Shown here: positions 36,564 through 46,384 of the stretch, in pieces | How positions within the stretch are numbered: the first letter of the stretch is position 1 | How the letters are laid out: every line of letters begins with the position of its first letter | DNA from: Gelidibacter maritimus | Lineage (GTDB): Bacteria; Bacteroidota; Bacteroidia; Flavobacteriales; Flavobacteriaceae | Direction of reading: 5' to 3' | NCBI RefSeq assembly: GCF_014062315.1 | Contig: NZ_JACGLT010000011.1 | Span: 1-64,000 of the forward strand | Length of the DNA: 64,000 nucleotides | The notes under the pieces: model-generated | What the model was told of the DNA's origin: nothing | The model's input: the letters and a program-made list of their open reading frames with translations, nothing else | Databases searched by the model: none | Made by a program: the position numbers and the translations under genes

Positions 36564-37049
36564 ATGAGACACGGAAAAAAAGGAAACCATTTAGGTCGTA
36601 AAACCGCACACAGAAATGCAATGTTGGCAAATATGGCGTGTTCTTTAATAGAACACAAACGTATCAACACTACAGTTGCAAAAGCAAAAGCTTTAAAGCA
36701 ATTTGTTGAGCCAATGATTACTAAGTCTAAAGAAGACACCACACATAACAGACGTATTGTGTACAGTAGAATTAGACAAAAGGAAGCGGTTGCTGAGTTA
36801 TTCAGAGATGTTGCACCAAAAGTTGGCGATAGACCGGGAGGATACACACGTATCATTAAATTAGGGAATCGTTTAGGTGATAATGCTGATATGGCAATGA
36901 TTGAATTAGTAGATTTCAACGAGATCTATAATGCCGATAAACAACCTAAGAGAAAATCAACCCGTAGAGGTCGATCTAAAAAATCTGATGCACCTGCTAC
37001 ACCTGCTGCACCAGCTGTTGCAGATAAAGCTAGCAATGAAGAAGAATAA
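36564..37049 (+). CDS. rplQ: 50S ribosomal protein L17
   Basis: 161-aa L17. [20 protein letters not shown] and the ending of the core [19 protein letters not shown] are diagnostic. After the core comes a tail of about 35 residues, basic then rich in Ala and Pro, which is longer than in E. coli (127 aa) and typical of Bacteroidota. A terminator follows. Confidence 0.97.
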   Translation: MRHGKKGNHLGRKTAHRNAMLANMACSLIEHKRINTTVAKAKALKQFVEPMITKSKEDTTHNRRIVYSRIRQKEAVAELFRDVAPKVGDRPGGYTRIIKLGNRLGDNADMAMIELVDFNEIYNADKQPKRKSTRRGRSKKSDAPATPAAPAVADKASNEEE

Positions 37050-37071
37050 ATGGGTATGCATTTATAAATAT

Positions 37072-37110
37072 AAAAAGGGTAAACATTTTAGTTTATCCTT
37101 TTTTTTTGCA
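37072..37110 (+). terminator. Terminator of the ribosomal cluster
   Basis: AAAGGGTAAAC (about 37075-37085) pairs with GTTTATCCTTT (37091-37101) at 10 of 11 positions, followed by a run of T. It closes the unit at rplQ. Confidence 0.8.
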
Positions 37111-37200
37111 ATTTTGCAAGGTTTTTAAAACGTCCTATAAGGTTCTTAAAATCTTGTAGGTCTATACAACTGAACAACTAAACAAGTAATATTTTTTATT

Positions 37201-38304
37201 TTGAAATATACTAAAAAACACAAAGCCATCATTCTTCTGTCAGATGGTACTATTTTCCACGGTAAATCAATTGGAAAGAAAGGTTCAGCCTATGGGGAAA
37301 TTTGCTTTAATACTGGCGCCACAGGTTATCAGGAGGTTATTACAGACCCCTCTTATTTTGGTCAGCTGATGGTGGCTACCACAGTGCATTTAGGAAACTA
37401 TGGTACCCATAAGGAGGAAATCGAATCTGATGCCATTCAAATTGCGGGATTGATATGTAAGAATTTTAGCTTTAATTATTCAAGGCCAGCTGCTAATGCT
37501 TCTTTGGAGGAATTTTTGGAGCAGGATAATCTATTTACCATTTCTGATGTAGACACCCGTGCGTTGGTGAGTTATATTAGAGATCATGGTGCAATGAATG
37601 CCGTTATTTCCACTGAGGTTGACCAAATTGAAAACTTAAAGAAGAAGTTGGCCGAGGTTCCTGAAATGGAAGGCCTTGAATTGGCGTCAAAAGTCAGTAC
37701 CAAGGAGGCATATTTTGTAGGTAACGAAAACGCAACCTACCGTATTGCGGCGCTCGATTTAGGGATTAAAAGGAATATCCTTCGAAACTTGGCCAAAAAG
37801 GATGTCTACATTAAAGTATTTCCTTACTATGCCACGTTTGAGCAGATGGATGCTTTCAATCCTGACGGATTTTTCATATCCAACGGCCCCGGAGATCCAG
37901 AACCATTAGATAGTGCAATCACTCTGACCCAAGAGATCATGAAACAGAATAGACCTCTTTTTGGTATCTGTCTTGGGCATCAAATTATTGCTTTGGCCAA
38001 TGGCATTTCCACTTATAAAATGAATAATGGCCATAGAGGTATCAACCATCCGGTAAAAAATCTCATTACGGGCAAAGGAGAGATCACTTCTCAAAATCAT
38101 GGTTTTGCCATCAATAGAGAAGAAACCGAAAATCATCCCGATATTGAAATCACGCACGTGCATCTGAACGATAATACTGTTGCAGGCCTCCGGATGAAAT
38201 CTAAGAACGTGTTCTCTGTGCAATATCATCCAGAAGCAAGTCCTGGACCCAATGATGCAAACTACCTGTTTGATCAATTCATAGAAAATATCAAAAACAA
38301 ATAG
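37201..38304 (+). CDS. carA: Carbamoyl-phosphate synthase small subunit
   Basis: 367-aa glutaminase subunit that passes ammonia to CarB for arginine and pyrimidine synthesis. An N-terminal CPSase domain (LSDGTIFHGKSIGKKGSAYG) is followed by a class I amidotransferase domain with the nucleophile in FGICLGHQ (Cys about 258) and VQYHPEASPG. It starts at TTG 37201; no ATG gives a better N-terminus. carB is not next to it here. PyrE, in the same pyrimidine pathway, is 13 kb away. Confidence 0.97.
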   Translation: MKYTKKHKAIILLSDGTIFHGKSIGKKGSAYGEICFNTGATGYQEVITDPSYFGQLMVATTVHLGNYGTHKEEIESDAIQIAGLICKNFSFNYSRPAANASLEEFLEQDNLFTISDVDTRALVSYIRDHGAMNAVISTEVDQIENLKKKLAEVPEMEGLELASKVSTKEAYFVGNENATYRIAALDLGIKRNILRNLAKKDVYIKVFPYYATFEQMDAFNPDGFFISNGPGDPEPLDSAITLTQEIMKQNRPLFGICLGHQIIALANGISTYKMNNGHRGINHPVKNLITGKGEITSQNHGFAINREETENHPDIEITHVHLNDNTVAGLRMKSKNVFSVQYHPEASPGPNDANYLFDQFIENIKNK

Positions 38305-38310
38305 TATTAA

Positions 38311-38342
38311 AACCTCAAAAAACCATCAGCTTTTTTGAGGTT
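38311..38342 (+). terminator. Terminator after carA
   Basis: AACCTCAAAAAA and TTTTTTGAGGTT form a perfect 12-pair stem with loop CCATCAGC, then TTCTTA. It begins 6 bases after the carA stop. Confidence 0.85.
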
Positions 38343-38502
38343 TTCTTATAACGCAATCAATATCGCTGCTTTTATATGTAATTCTAATGGCTAAGCGGAA
38401 GTTTGGGCGAACTATTTCGTAAATTTACATTGACCAAACCGGTCAGGTTTAAAAAATCTTACAGGTATGGCTCAGATGTCATCAATAGAAAATTGACAAT
38501 AA

Positions 38503-39828
<1,326 letters not shown>

Positions 39829-39853
39829 GCTGAAAATAAATTAGTTATTTAAA

Positions 39854-39885
39854 AACCCAAACGTTAATTCGTTTGGGTTTTCTGT
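39854..39885 (+). terminator. Terminator after eno
   Basis: AACCCAAACG (39854-39863) and CGTTTGGGTT (39870-39879), ten perfect pairs with loop TTAATT, then TTCTG. Confidence 0.85.
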
Positions 39886-39924
39886 TCAATACCTTAGCTT
39901 ATTGTGTAATATTACAATCAGGCT

Positions 39925-40677
39925 TTAAAACGTATATAAAAGTCCGTTGGTCAGTTCGTACTGAGACTTTGGAATTGTGACCACAGGGTAGGCATCAAAG
40001 TTGTAAATGAATGTGGTTTTAAAGGCAAGATCCTCCCATATCTTGAAAAGCACACTGGTAGTGCTTGATAATCTGTAATCCTTAAACCTATCTACTCGGG
40101 GCTGGTAATAACTGGTGCTGATAATACCGATCGTTTCGGTGGGGAAGAGGCTAAAGGATAGATAGGCACTTCCACGGATGTCTTTTTCTATTCTATCCAT
40201 CGCAATTTCCGAGGCCTTTTCATATTCATACATAATTAAAGTTCCTAAATAAAACCGATAATCGTCATTGGTACTTAACTTGAATCGTGGTCCAATTCCA
40301 ATTAATCCCCTAAAATCAATTTCCGAAATCGCATCGTATTGTGCTTGGACAAAGCCTTCCATCTTAACTTTTTCAGTAATTGTATGGTTATAGCGCAAAT
40401 GTTGGGTGCCTTTATTAACGAAAGATTCGCCTGCTGCCTTCTCAAACTTTAAATCATTGACAAAAAGCCATAACTCCTTCTTGTTATTATATTGAAGATC
40501 TGCTTTGGTTGCAATTTTAAAGATGTTGTTCTTATTTTTGATGAGGCTTGCATCCAAACTCACAGACCCCGTCCATTTGGCAGAATCCGTCTTTTTTCTT
40601 AGGGTTTCTACATTGATTACCTGTGCTTCGGAATAGCCGTATATCAATAAAAAGAACAAACAATTAATTAGTTTCAT
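39925..40677 (-). CDS. DUF481 outer-membrane protein
   Basis: 250-aa predicted small beta barrel of the DUF481 family, sometimes called salt-induced outer-membrane protein. A signal peptide (1-19, ending GYSEAQ) precedes repeated amphipathic strands such as WTGSVSLDASLIKNKNN, NKKELWLFVNDLKFE and KVKMEGFVQAQYDAISEIDF. The last residue is Phe, as in many outer-membrane barrels. Function and cargo are unknown. I chose ATG 40677 because the 11-residue lysine-rich extension upstream would bury the signal peptide. Confidence 0.82.
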   Translation of the reverse strand: MKLINCLFFLLIYGYSEAQVINVETLRKKTDSAKWTGSVSLDASLIKNKNNIFKIATKADLQYNNKKELWLFVNDLKFEKAAGESFVNKGTQHLRYNHTITEKVKMEGFVQAQYDAISEIDFRGLIGIGPRFKLSTNDDYRFYLGTLIMYEYEKASEIAMDRIEKDIRGSAYLSFSLFPTETIGIISTSYYQPRVDRFKDYRLSSTTSVLFKIWEDLAFKTTFIYNFDAYPVVTIPKSQYELTNGLLYTF

Positions 40678-40926
40678 AAAAACCTCTATTTTTTTTAATA
40701 ATAATTTCAATTTACATTGGAAAACAGTGCGAATAATGAGGTGTTTTCTTTAGGGACAAATTTATAAAACCAAATTAAGACAGGCCAACATAATCAATGT
40801 TTTGCATAGTTTTTATAAATATTAAGATTGTTAAAATGCTTGTTAAGTTGCTTTATATATCGTCATTTATTTCGTAATTTCGTGACATCCATCAAATAAA
40901 AACTTAAATAAAATTTATAAATCCCT

Positions 40927-42213
40927 ATGTCAGATAAAGCTACAATAGAAATACAAGGAAAAAAGTACGAATTTCCGTTAATTGTTGGCACCGAAAAAGA
41001 GGTTGCCATTGATATCAGCAATTTAAGAAGTACCACGGATAGTGTTATAACACTTGATCAAGGGTATAAAAATACAGGTTCCTGTGAAAGTGCCATCACA
41101 TTTTTGGATGGTGAAAAAGGAATTTTAAGATATCGTGGTTATTCTATTGAAGAATTGGCTGAAAAGGCAGATTTTCTTGAAGTGGCTTTTCTTTTAATTT
41201 TTGGTGAATTACCTACCCAATCACAATTGGATAAGTTCCATTCCGACATCAAGGCACAATCTGTTGTTGACGAAGATATTCGTAAAATAGTTGATGCATT
41301 TCCTAAGTCTGCTCATCCAATGGGCGTTATTGCTTCACTTACCAGTGCTCTAACTGCATTTAATCCATCTTCAGTGAATGTTGATTCTGAAGAGGATATG
41401 TACAAGGCTATCGTAAAAATATTGGGTAAATTCCCTGTTTTGGTAGCATGGACCTTCCGTAAAAAGAATGGCTTGCCTTTAGATTATGGCGATAAAAACT
41501 TGGGATATGTGGAGAACATTCTTAAAATGATGTTCAAACAACCAAATGAGGACTACCATATCAATCCTATAATTCTAAACGCACTGGATAAATTGCTAAT
41601 TCTTCATGCTGATCATGAGCAGAACTGTTCTACCTCTACGGTAAGAATTGCTGGTTCATCACATGTAGGTTTATTCGCATCGCTTTCTACTGGAATTTCT
41701 GCACTTTGGGGCCCGCTTCATGGCGGAGCCAACCAAGCAGTTTTGGAAATGTTGGAGGCTATTAATACTGATGGCGGCGATACTGACAAATATATGGCGA
41801 AAGCCAAAGATAGAGAAGATCCGTTCCGTTTGATGGGCTTTGGACATCGCGTTTATAAAAACTTTGATCCAAGAGCTAAAATCATTAAAAAAGCGGCTGA
41901 CGAAGTATTGAACGATTTGGGCGTAGAGGATAAAATATTAGAGATCGCAAAAGCCTTGGAAAACGAAGCTCTAAAAGATCCTTATTTTGTAGATCGTAAG
42001 CTTTATCCTAATGTCGATTTCTATTCTGGAATCATATACAGAGCCATGGGCATCCCAACCGACATGTTTACGGTAATGTTCGCTTTAGGCCGTCTTCCAG
42101 GTTGGATTGCGCAATGGAGAGAAATGCGTTTGAACAAAGAACCAATTGGAAGACCTAGACAGATATACGTTGGTGAAACCTTAAGATCATTTAAAAACAT
42201 AGATAAGCGTTAA
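40927..42213 (+). CDS. gltA: Citrate synthase
   Basis: 428-aa enzyme that joins acetyl-CoA and oxaloacetate in the TCA cycle. Catalytic His in HADHEQNCSTSTVR, His in GPLHGGANQAVLEML and GFGHRVYKNFDPRA, and the late FYSGIIYRAMGIPTDMFTVM. The N-terminal extension of about 45 residues before the core helix marks the type II, NADH-sensitive hexameric form seen in Gram-negatives. A terminator follows. Confidence 0.98.
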   Translation: MSDKATIEIQGKKYEFPLIVGTEKEVAIDISNLRSTTDSVITLDQGYKNTGSCESAITFLDGEKGILRYRGYSIEELAEKADFLEVAFLLIFGELPTQSQLDKFHSDIKAQSVVDEDIRKIVDAFPKSAHPMGVIASLTSALTAFNPSSVNVDSEEDMYKAIVKILGKFPVLVAWTFRKKNGLPLDYGDKNLGYVENILKMMFKQPNEDYHINPIILNALDKLLILHADHEQNCSTSTVRIAGSSHVGLFASLSTGISALWGPLHGGANQAVLEMLEAINTDGGDTDKYMAKAKDREDPFRLMGFGHRVYKNFDPRAKIIKKAADEVLNDLGVEDKILEIAKALENEALKDPYFVDRKLYPNVDFYSGIIYRAMGIPTDMFTVMFALGRLPGWIAQWREMRLNKEPIGRPRQIYVGETLRSFKNIDKR

Positions 42214-42234
42214 AATAAATAGATTAATGCCATA

Positions 42235-42266
42235 AAGCTTCATTTTTTCAAATGAAGCTTTTTTTA
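42235..42266 (+). terminator. Terminator after gltA
   Basis: AAGCTTCATTT pairs with AAATGAAGCTT (stem about 42235-42260), followed by a run of seven T. It lies 22 bases after the gltA stop, and the next gene starts 12 bases past the T run. Confidence 0.85.
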
Positions 42267-42277
42267 TATTTTGCAAT

Positions 42278-43192
42278 ATGCTAAAACTGAATATTAAAAA
42301 TGAAACCTCTAGGTTAAGGGCTGTTGTTTTGGGTACCGCCATTAATAATGGTCCAACACCTAAAGCAGAAGACGCCTATGATCCAAAATCCTTAGAACAT
42401 ATAAAAGCTGGTACTTATCCTCTTGAAGCCGATATGGTGCGTGAAATGGAAGCTGTAGCCAAAGTTTTTGAAAAATATGAGGTAACAGTTTTCCGTCCTG
42501 AAGTATTTGAAGATCTCAATCAGATTTTTTCCAGAGATATTGCTTTTGTGATCGAGGATACCTTTGTTAAAGCTAATATTCTTCCGGATAGGGAAAAGGA
42601 ATTGGATGCCATTCATCATGTCATTGATCAGATTGATCCAGCTAAGGTGGTGAGCCCTCCTGAAGAGGCTCATGTTGAAGGTGGCGATGTGATGCTCTGG
42701 AACGACCATATCTTTGTGGGGACCTACAAAGGGAGCGATTATAGTGATTGTATTACTGCCCGAACCAACATGCAAGGTGTTAATTTTATAAAAGAATTGT
42801 TTCCCGGCAAAATTGTAAAAGAATTTGATTTGGTCAAATCAAAAACTGATCCCAGAGAGAATGCACTGCACTTGGATTGTTGTTTTCAACCTGTAGGAAA
42901 AAATAAGGGGATAATTTACAAAGGTGGCTTTAGAGAAGAAAACGATTATAGGTACTTGGTAAATTTGTTTGGAAAAGATAATTTATTCCATATTACTCGT
43001 GACGACATGTATAATATGTACAGTAACGTTTTCTCCATTTCTGAAGATGTGGTCATTTCCGAACGAAATTTTACCCGTTTGAACGACTGGCTTCGGGTAA
43101 ATGGCTTTACTGTAGAAGAGGTGCCTTATGCTGAAATAGCAAAGCAGGAAGGCTTGCTGCGATGCAGTACGATGCCTTTGATTAGGGATTGA
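42278..43192 (+). CDS. Dimethylarginine dimethylaminohydrolase-family amidinohydrolase
   Basis: 304-aa guanidine-modifying enzyme. The pentein catalytic set is visible: RDIAFV with Asp/Glu, HVEGGDV (His about 140, Glu-Gly-Gly-Asp) and the C-terminal nucleophile in RCSTMPL (Cys about 299), plus HLDCCF before it. Whether the substrate is arginine, dimethylarginine or another guanidine cannot be told. It follows gltA past a terminator, so it likely has its own start of transcription. CtlX at 53.4 kb belongs to the same fold. Confidence 0.85.
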   Translation: MLKLNIKNETSRLRAVVLGTAINNGPTPKAEDAYDPKSLEHIKAGTYPLEADMVREMEAVAKVFEKYEVTVFRPEVFEDLNQIFSRDIAFVIEDTFVKANILPDREKELDAIHHVIDQIDPAKVVSPPEEAHVEGGDVMLWNDHIFVGTYKGSDYSDCITARTNMQGVNFIKELFPGKIVKEFDLVKSKTDPRENALHLDCCFQPVGKNKGIIYKGGFREENDYRYLVNLFGKDNLFHITRDDMYNMYSNVFSISEDVVISERNFTRLNDWLRVNGFTVEEVPYAEIAKQEGLLRCSTMPLIRD

Positions 43193-43217
43193 TAAATCAA
43201 AACTAACTTAAGAAAAA

Positions 43218-43257
43218 CGGGAACATTACAGATGGATAATAATGTTCCCGATTTTTT
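43218..43257 (+). terminator. Terminator after the amidinohydrolase gene
   Basis: CGGGAACATTA (43218-43228) and TAATGTTCCCG (43240-43250) pair perfectly over 11 bases; the tail is ATTTTTTATTT. It can also act on the minus strand for the converging membrane protein gene. Confidence 0.88.
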
Positions 43258-43276
43258 ATTTCTACACCTATCTTAA

Positions 43277-43696
43277 CTAGGTCATTATTGGGATTGAAAC
43301 GAGAAATGAAACACATAAAGTTAAAATAAAGTAATAGCTTATGTTTTCAGTAAAATAAAAATAGAAGAACAGGATGGTGTTCAATAGCGAATAAACAAGG
43401 AATGTATAGCCTATAAAGTTGTTGCGGTCGTCTACATAAAACAATAATGCAGAAATAACAATAATGCTGCTAATAATAAAATAAGAAAGAACTTTTATGA
43501 TCTTTTTACTTTTGGCTTCATCAAAAAGACTTTTGTCTATAAATAGTTTAATTGGAAAAAAATAAAAAGATACTATTATTGCAATTAGCAAATAAGAAAA
43601 ATTAGGTATCACATTTTTACTGCTCAAAAAGCGCAGGGCAACAAGGATTAATATGAGGATATAATCCTTCCGTATAATTTTTGTATTAGATGCCAT
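43277..43696 (-). CDS. Small multi-pass membrane protein of unknown function
   Basis: 139-aa protein with four or five hydrophobic segments (about 12-22, 35-52, 68-88, 94-112 and 115-136). Basic residues follow the first segments, and Lys-rich KSKK lies before the third. No family was recognised. It converges with the amidinohydrolase gene and shares a bidirectional terminator. About 155 bases separate it from the ACBP gene end. Confidence 0.7.
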   Translation of the reverse strand: MASNTKIIRKDYILILILVALRFLSSKNVIPNFSYLLIAIIVSFYFFPIKLFIDKSLFDEAKSKKIIKVLSYFIISSIIVISALLFYVDDRNNFIGYTFLVYSLLNTILFFYFYFTENISYYFILTLCVSFLVSIPIMT

Positions 43697-43851
43697 GACG
43701 TTATCGCTTAGATTGACTATTTTGGTGTCTTTTTGTTATCGAAATGTGAAGAATGGAATCATGAATTAATTTATCATAAATCATCGCAACAATATAATGA
43801 ATAAAATACGTTAAACAATTCCTATATGAAATAGTTTAGAAAGTAATCAGT

Positions 43852-44121
43852 CTATTTTCCGTACAGGAAATAATGATTGACCAAATCAATATAAATCCGT
43901 TTTGCTTCGTCAGGCGTCACATTTTTCACCTGAAAAAGTGCATTGGTCTTAAAAGCTGTAATGATCGGTTTTTTACTTTTAGGACTTTTATAGTTATTGG
44001 TGGCCTTTTTATAGTAGGCATAAAGTCGAAGCAATAGATCAGCAGGAAATGGTTCTGTGTAGTTGTTGATCCGCTCTACAGCCTCATTAAATTCAATATC
44101 TAACTGGTCTTCTGAAGTCAT
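43852..44121 (-). CDS. Acyl-CoA-binding protein (ACBP)
   Basis: 89-aa four-helix bundle protein, which binds long-chain acyl-CoA and supplies it to lipid synthesis. Family residues LLLRLYAYYKKATNN (helix 2) and the AKRIYIDLVNHY helix are visible. ACBP is mostly eukaryotic; Bacteroidota are among the few bacteria that keep it beside phospholipid genes, as here. Its start overlaps the psd stop by four bases (ATGA-type coupling), and psd and cdsA overlap too. Confidence 0.9.
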   Translation of the reverse strand: MTSEDQLDIEFNEAVERINNYTEPFPADLLLRLYAYYKKATNNYKSPKSKKPIITAFKTNALFQVKNVTPDEAKRIYIDLVNHYFLYGK

Positions 44122-44771
44122 TTTGTTTCTGCAATTACACTCATGCCACCTTTAACTTTTTGGTTAAGGGTAACTTTAATATCAGCATCCAAAGGTAAAA
44201 ATAAATCTACTCGCGACCCAAATTTTATAAATCCAGAGTCGGCTCCTTGTTGAATCTCGTCATCTACATGTGCATAATTAACAATACGTTTTGCTAATGC
44301 ACCAGCAATTTGACGGTATAACACCTTGCCAAAAAAATCATTTTCAACCACCACAGTGGTACGCTCGTTTTCCTCACTGGCTTTTGGATGCCAAGCCACC
44401 AAAAATTTTCCTGGATGGTATTTACTGAATACCACTTTTCCTCCAATAGGGTAGCGCGTAACGTGTACGTTAATGGGTGACATAAACACCGATACTTGAA
44501 TGCGTTTATCTTTAAAATATTCTTTTTCAAATACCTCTTCAATAACAACAACCTTTCCATCCACTGGTGATAAGGCATGATGATCATGAAGCTGTCCAAT
44601 ACGCTTTGGATTTCTGAAAAACTGAAGAATAATCAGGAAAAACCCGATGACCACGAGCATTAACGTCGTTCTGAGCCAGTATATCGAGACAAAGTAATCA
44701 ATACTCATGATGGCTATCACAACAACTGCGATAGAGATCATTACTATTTTATGGCCTTCTTTATGTAACAT
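44118..44771 (-). CDS. psd: Phosphatidylserine decarboxylase family protein
   Basis: 217-aa short-type decarboxylase that makes phosphatidylethanolamine. Two hydrophobic segments (about 10-28 and 34-50) anchor it to the inner membrane. VDGKVVVIEE and HVTRYPIGG carry the catalytic Asp/His; IKFGSRVDLFLP contains the Gly-Ser where the chain cuts itself to form the pyruvoyl group. It overlaps cdsA upstream by 11 bases and ACBP downstream by 4. Confidence 0.93.
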   Translation of the reverse strand: MLHKEGHKIVMISIAVVVIAIMSIDYFVSIYWLRTTLMLVVIGFFLIILQFFRNPKRIGQLHDHHALSPVDGKVVVIEEVFEKEYFKDKRIQVSVFMSPINVHVTRYPIGGKVVFSKYHPGKFLVAWHPKASEENERTTVVVENDFFGKVLYRQIAGALAKRIVNYAHVDDEIQQGADSGFIKFGSRVDLFLPLDADIKVTLNQKVKGGMSVIAETK

Positions 44772-45582
44772 AAGGGAACAATCTTAAAAATAAATATAAA
44801 AATGGAGCGGCAAAAATAATACTATCCAACCGGTCTAACAAACCGCCATGTCCTGGCATGATTACGCCACTGTCCTTAACACCGGCCTGTCTTTTGAACT
44901 TGGACTCTATCAAATCTCCCAAGGTTCCAAAAACACTTGCAATAATTCCCAAGATGAGCCAGTGTGTAAAATCTAAGGTACCTGTAAATGTAGCAATAAA
45001 ATAACTAGCCACACAGGCAAAAAACAAGCCGCCCATAAATCCTTCAACCGTTTTCTTTGGAGACACACTCGGAAATAGTTTTTGTTTCCCAAAATTCTTA
45101 CCAATAATATAAGCTCCAGTATCGTTCATCCAAATTAAGATAAATGCACCTAATAGTAGCAATGGTGTAAACTCTTTATCATTATTGGCAATTAATATTA
45201 AAAAGATAAATGCACTGGTAAGATAAAATGTGGTTAGTAAATAGCGTTTGGACTCAAACAGAGGGATTTTTTTCTCAGAAAATAAGTCCTTAATCAAAAA
45301 AAGTTGCACAAAGATGGTAAGAACATGGAGTATTTTTATGGTTTCGTTAAAACCTAAATCGGTTTCAGGAATGACCGCCCAAATACTAAACGCTAAATAT
45401 AATACCGTAAAAACAACGTAAGGCGCTTTGCTTTCTAATTGGATGAGTTTTTTAAATTCTGCCATACAGATTAGTCCGAAGGCGAAAAAAAGAACCACCA
45501 GCATATATTGCCAATAAATGGAAAGAATAAGCAATGAAATATAGATGGCGCCAGAAACGGCTCTTGTGCTAAGTTCGTTCAT
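44761..45582 (-). CDS. cdsA: Phosphatidate cytidylyltransferase
   Basis: 273-aa integral membrane enzyme making CDP-diacylglycerol, the branch point of phospholipid synthesis. About eight transmembrane helices. The C-terminal signature SKFKRQAGVKDSGVIMPGHG, followed by GLLDRLDSIIF, is the family fingerprint. It leads the cdsA-psd-ACBP set of overlapping genes; 88 bases separate it from the LUD gene upstream. Confidence 0.95.
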   Translation of the reverse strand: MNELSTRAVSGAIYISLLILSIYWQYMLVVLFFAFGLICMAEFKKLIQLESKAPYVVFTVLYLAFSIWAVIPETDLGFNETIKILHVLTIFVQLFLIKDLFSEKKIPLFESKRYLLTTFYLTSAFIFLILIANNDKEFTPLLLLGAFILIWMNDTGAYIIGKNFGKQKLFPSVSPKKTVEGFMGGLFFACVASYFIATFTGTLDFTHWLILGIIASVFGTLGDLIESKFKRQAGVKDSGVIMPGHGGLLDRLDSIIFAAPFLYLFLRLFPYVT

Positions 45583-45670
45583 CTGTACGCTTTAATGGGA
45601 TTTAAATAACAGATGAGACATGTATAATGAATTTATGAACATAGGTAGAATGATAAAATGAAAGGTTGCA

Positions 45671-46276
45671 TTATAGATCTTCTAATAGCAACAAATATAG
45701 GTTTTTTGAGCTACTTCCATAACTAAGAAAGTTTTTATCTTCTATGGCTTTAAAATGTTTGATCGTAGTAATATTGGTCGGAATCTTGTCCTTATTCTTG
45801 TTTTTGATACCTCTCAGACCTTCGCCTATATTCTCAACAAACTGACTTGTGGTGGCATAGATTACAAAATTTGCAGGTAAGTCCCGCAATTGTTTCTCTG
45901 CAATTTGATTGGATGAAATCAGTAGTGAGCCATCGTCAGCAATGAGATATTCGCACGTAGATAAGAAATAATCACTTTCAGAGGAGTTTCTTGTGGTCTT
46001 GAGATCAAAATCCTTAAATAAGTCTTTGAGTCGTGAATCTAATAAAAAAACCTGCTTGTCTTCCCAGCTATTTTCTTTGAGAATATTATGAAAGGTTTTA
46101 TAGATCTCTTCCATATTTTCACAATACAGAAACTTGCCCCCATTGGCCTTAAAATTTATGGTGAATTTTTCGTCTATAGGCAGCTTGATTTCAGGCATGT
46201 ACTTGCCTCTCTCTTCGCTTTTTATGTGATCTTCTGGCGTGTTCTTTAGGCCGAAAATTTTACGAAATAGACTCAT
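45671..46276 (-). CDS. LUD domain protein (DUF162)
   Basis: 201-aa protein of the LutC/LUD family. YLIADDGSLLISSNQIAEKQ and the closing GIKNKNKDKIPTNITTIKHF fit. In LutC the domain acts in lactate oxidation, but these short flavobacterial members occur without lutAB and beside ftsH, so the role is likely different and is not known. It lies 109 bases after ftsH, past a terminator. Confidence 0.85.
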   Translation of the reverse strand: MSLFRKIFGLKNTPEDHIKSEERGKYMPEIKLPIDEKFTINFKANGGKFLYCENMEEIYKTFHNILKENSWEDKQVFLLDSRLKDLFKDFDLKTTRNSSESDYFLSTCEYLIADDGSLLISSNQIAEKQLRDLPANFVIYATTSQFVENIGEGLRGIKNKNKDKIPTNITTIKHFKAIEDKNFLSYGSSSKNLYLLLLEDL

Positions 46277-46324
46277 GTATGGGTTGCTATTAACCTGATT
46301 TCACTAATGATTAGCTCAAATATA

Positions 46325-46370
46325 AAAAAACTTAAAGTAACATAGGATTAATTTAAGTTTTTTATATGAA
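46325..46370 (-). terminator. Bidirectional terminator between ftsH and the LUD gene
   Basis: AAAAAACTTAAA (46325-46336) and TTTAAGTTTTTT (46352-46363) pair perfectly over 12 bases, with T-runs in both directions. On the minus strand it lies 22 bases after the ftsH stop. Confidence 0.8.
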
Positions 46371-46384
46371 TTTGAAAAGGGTTT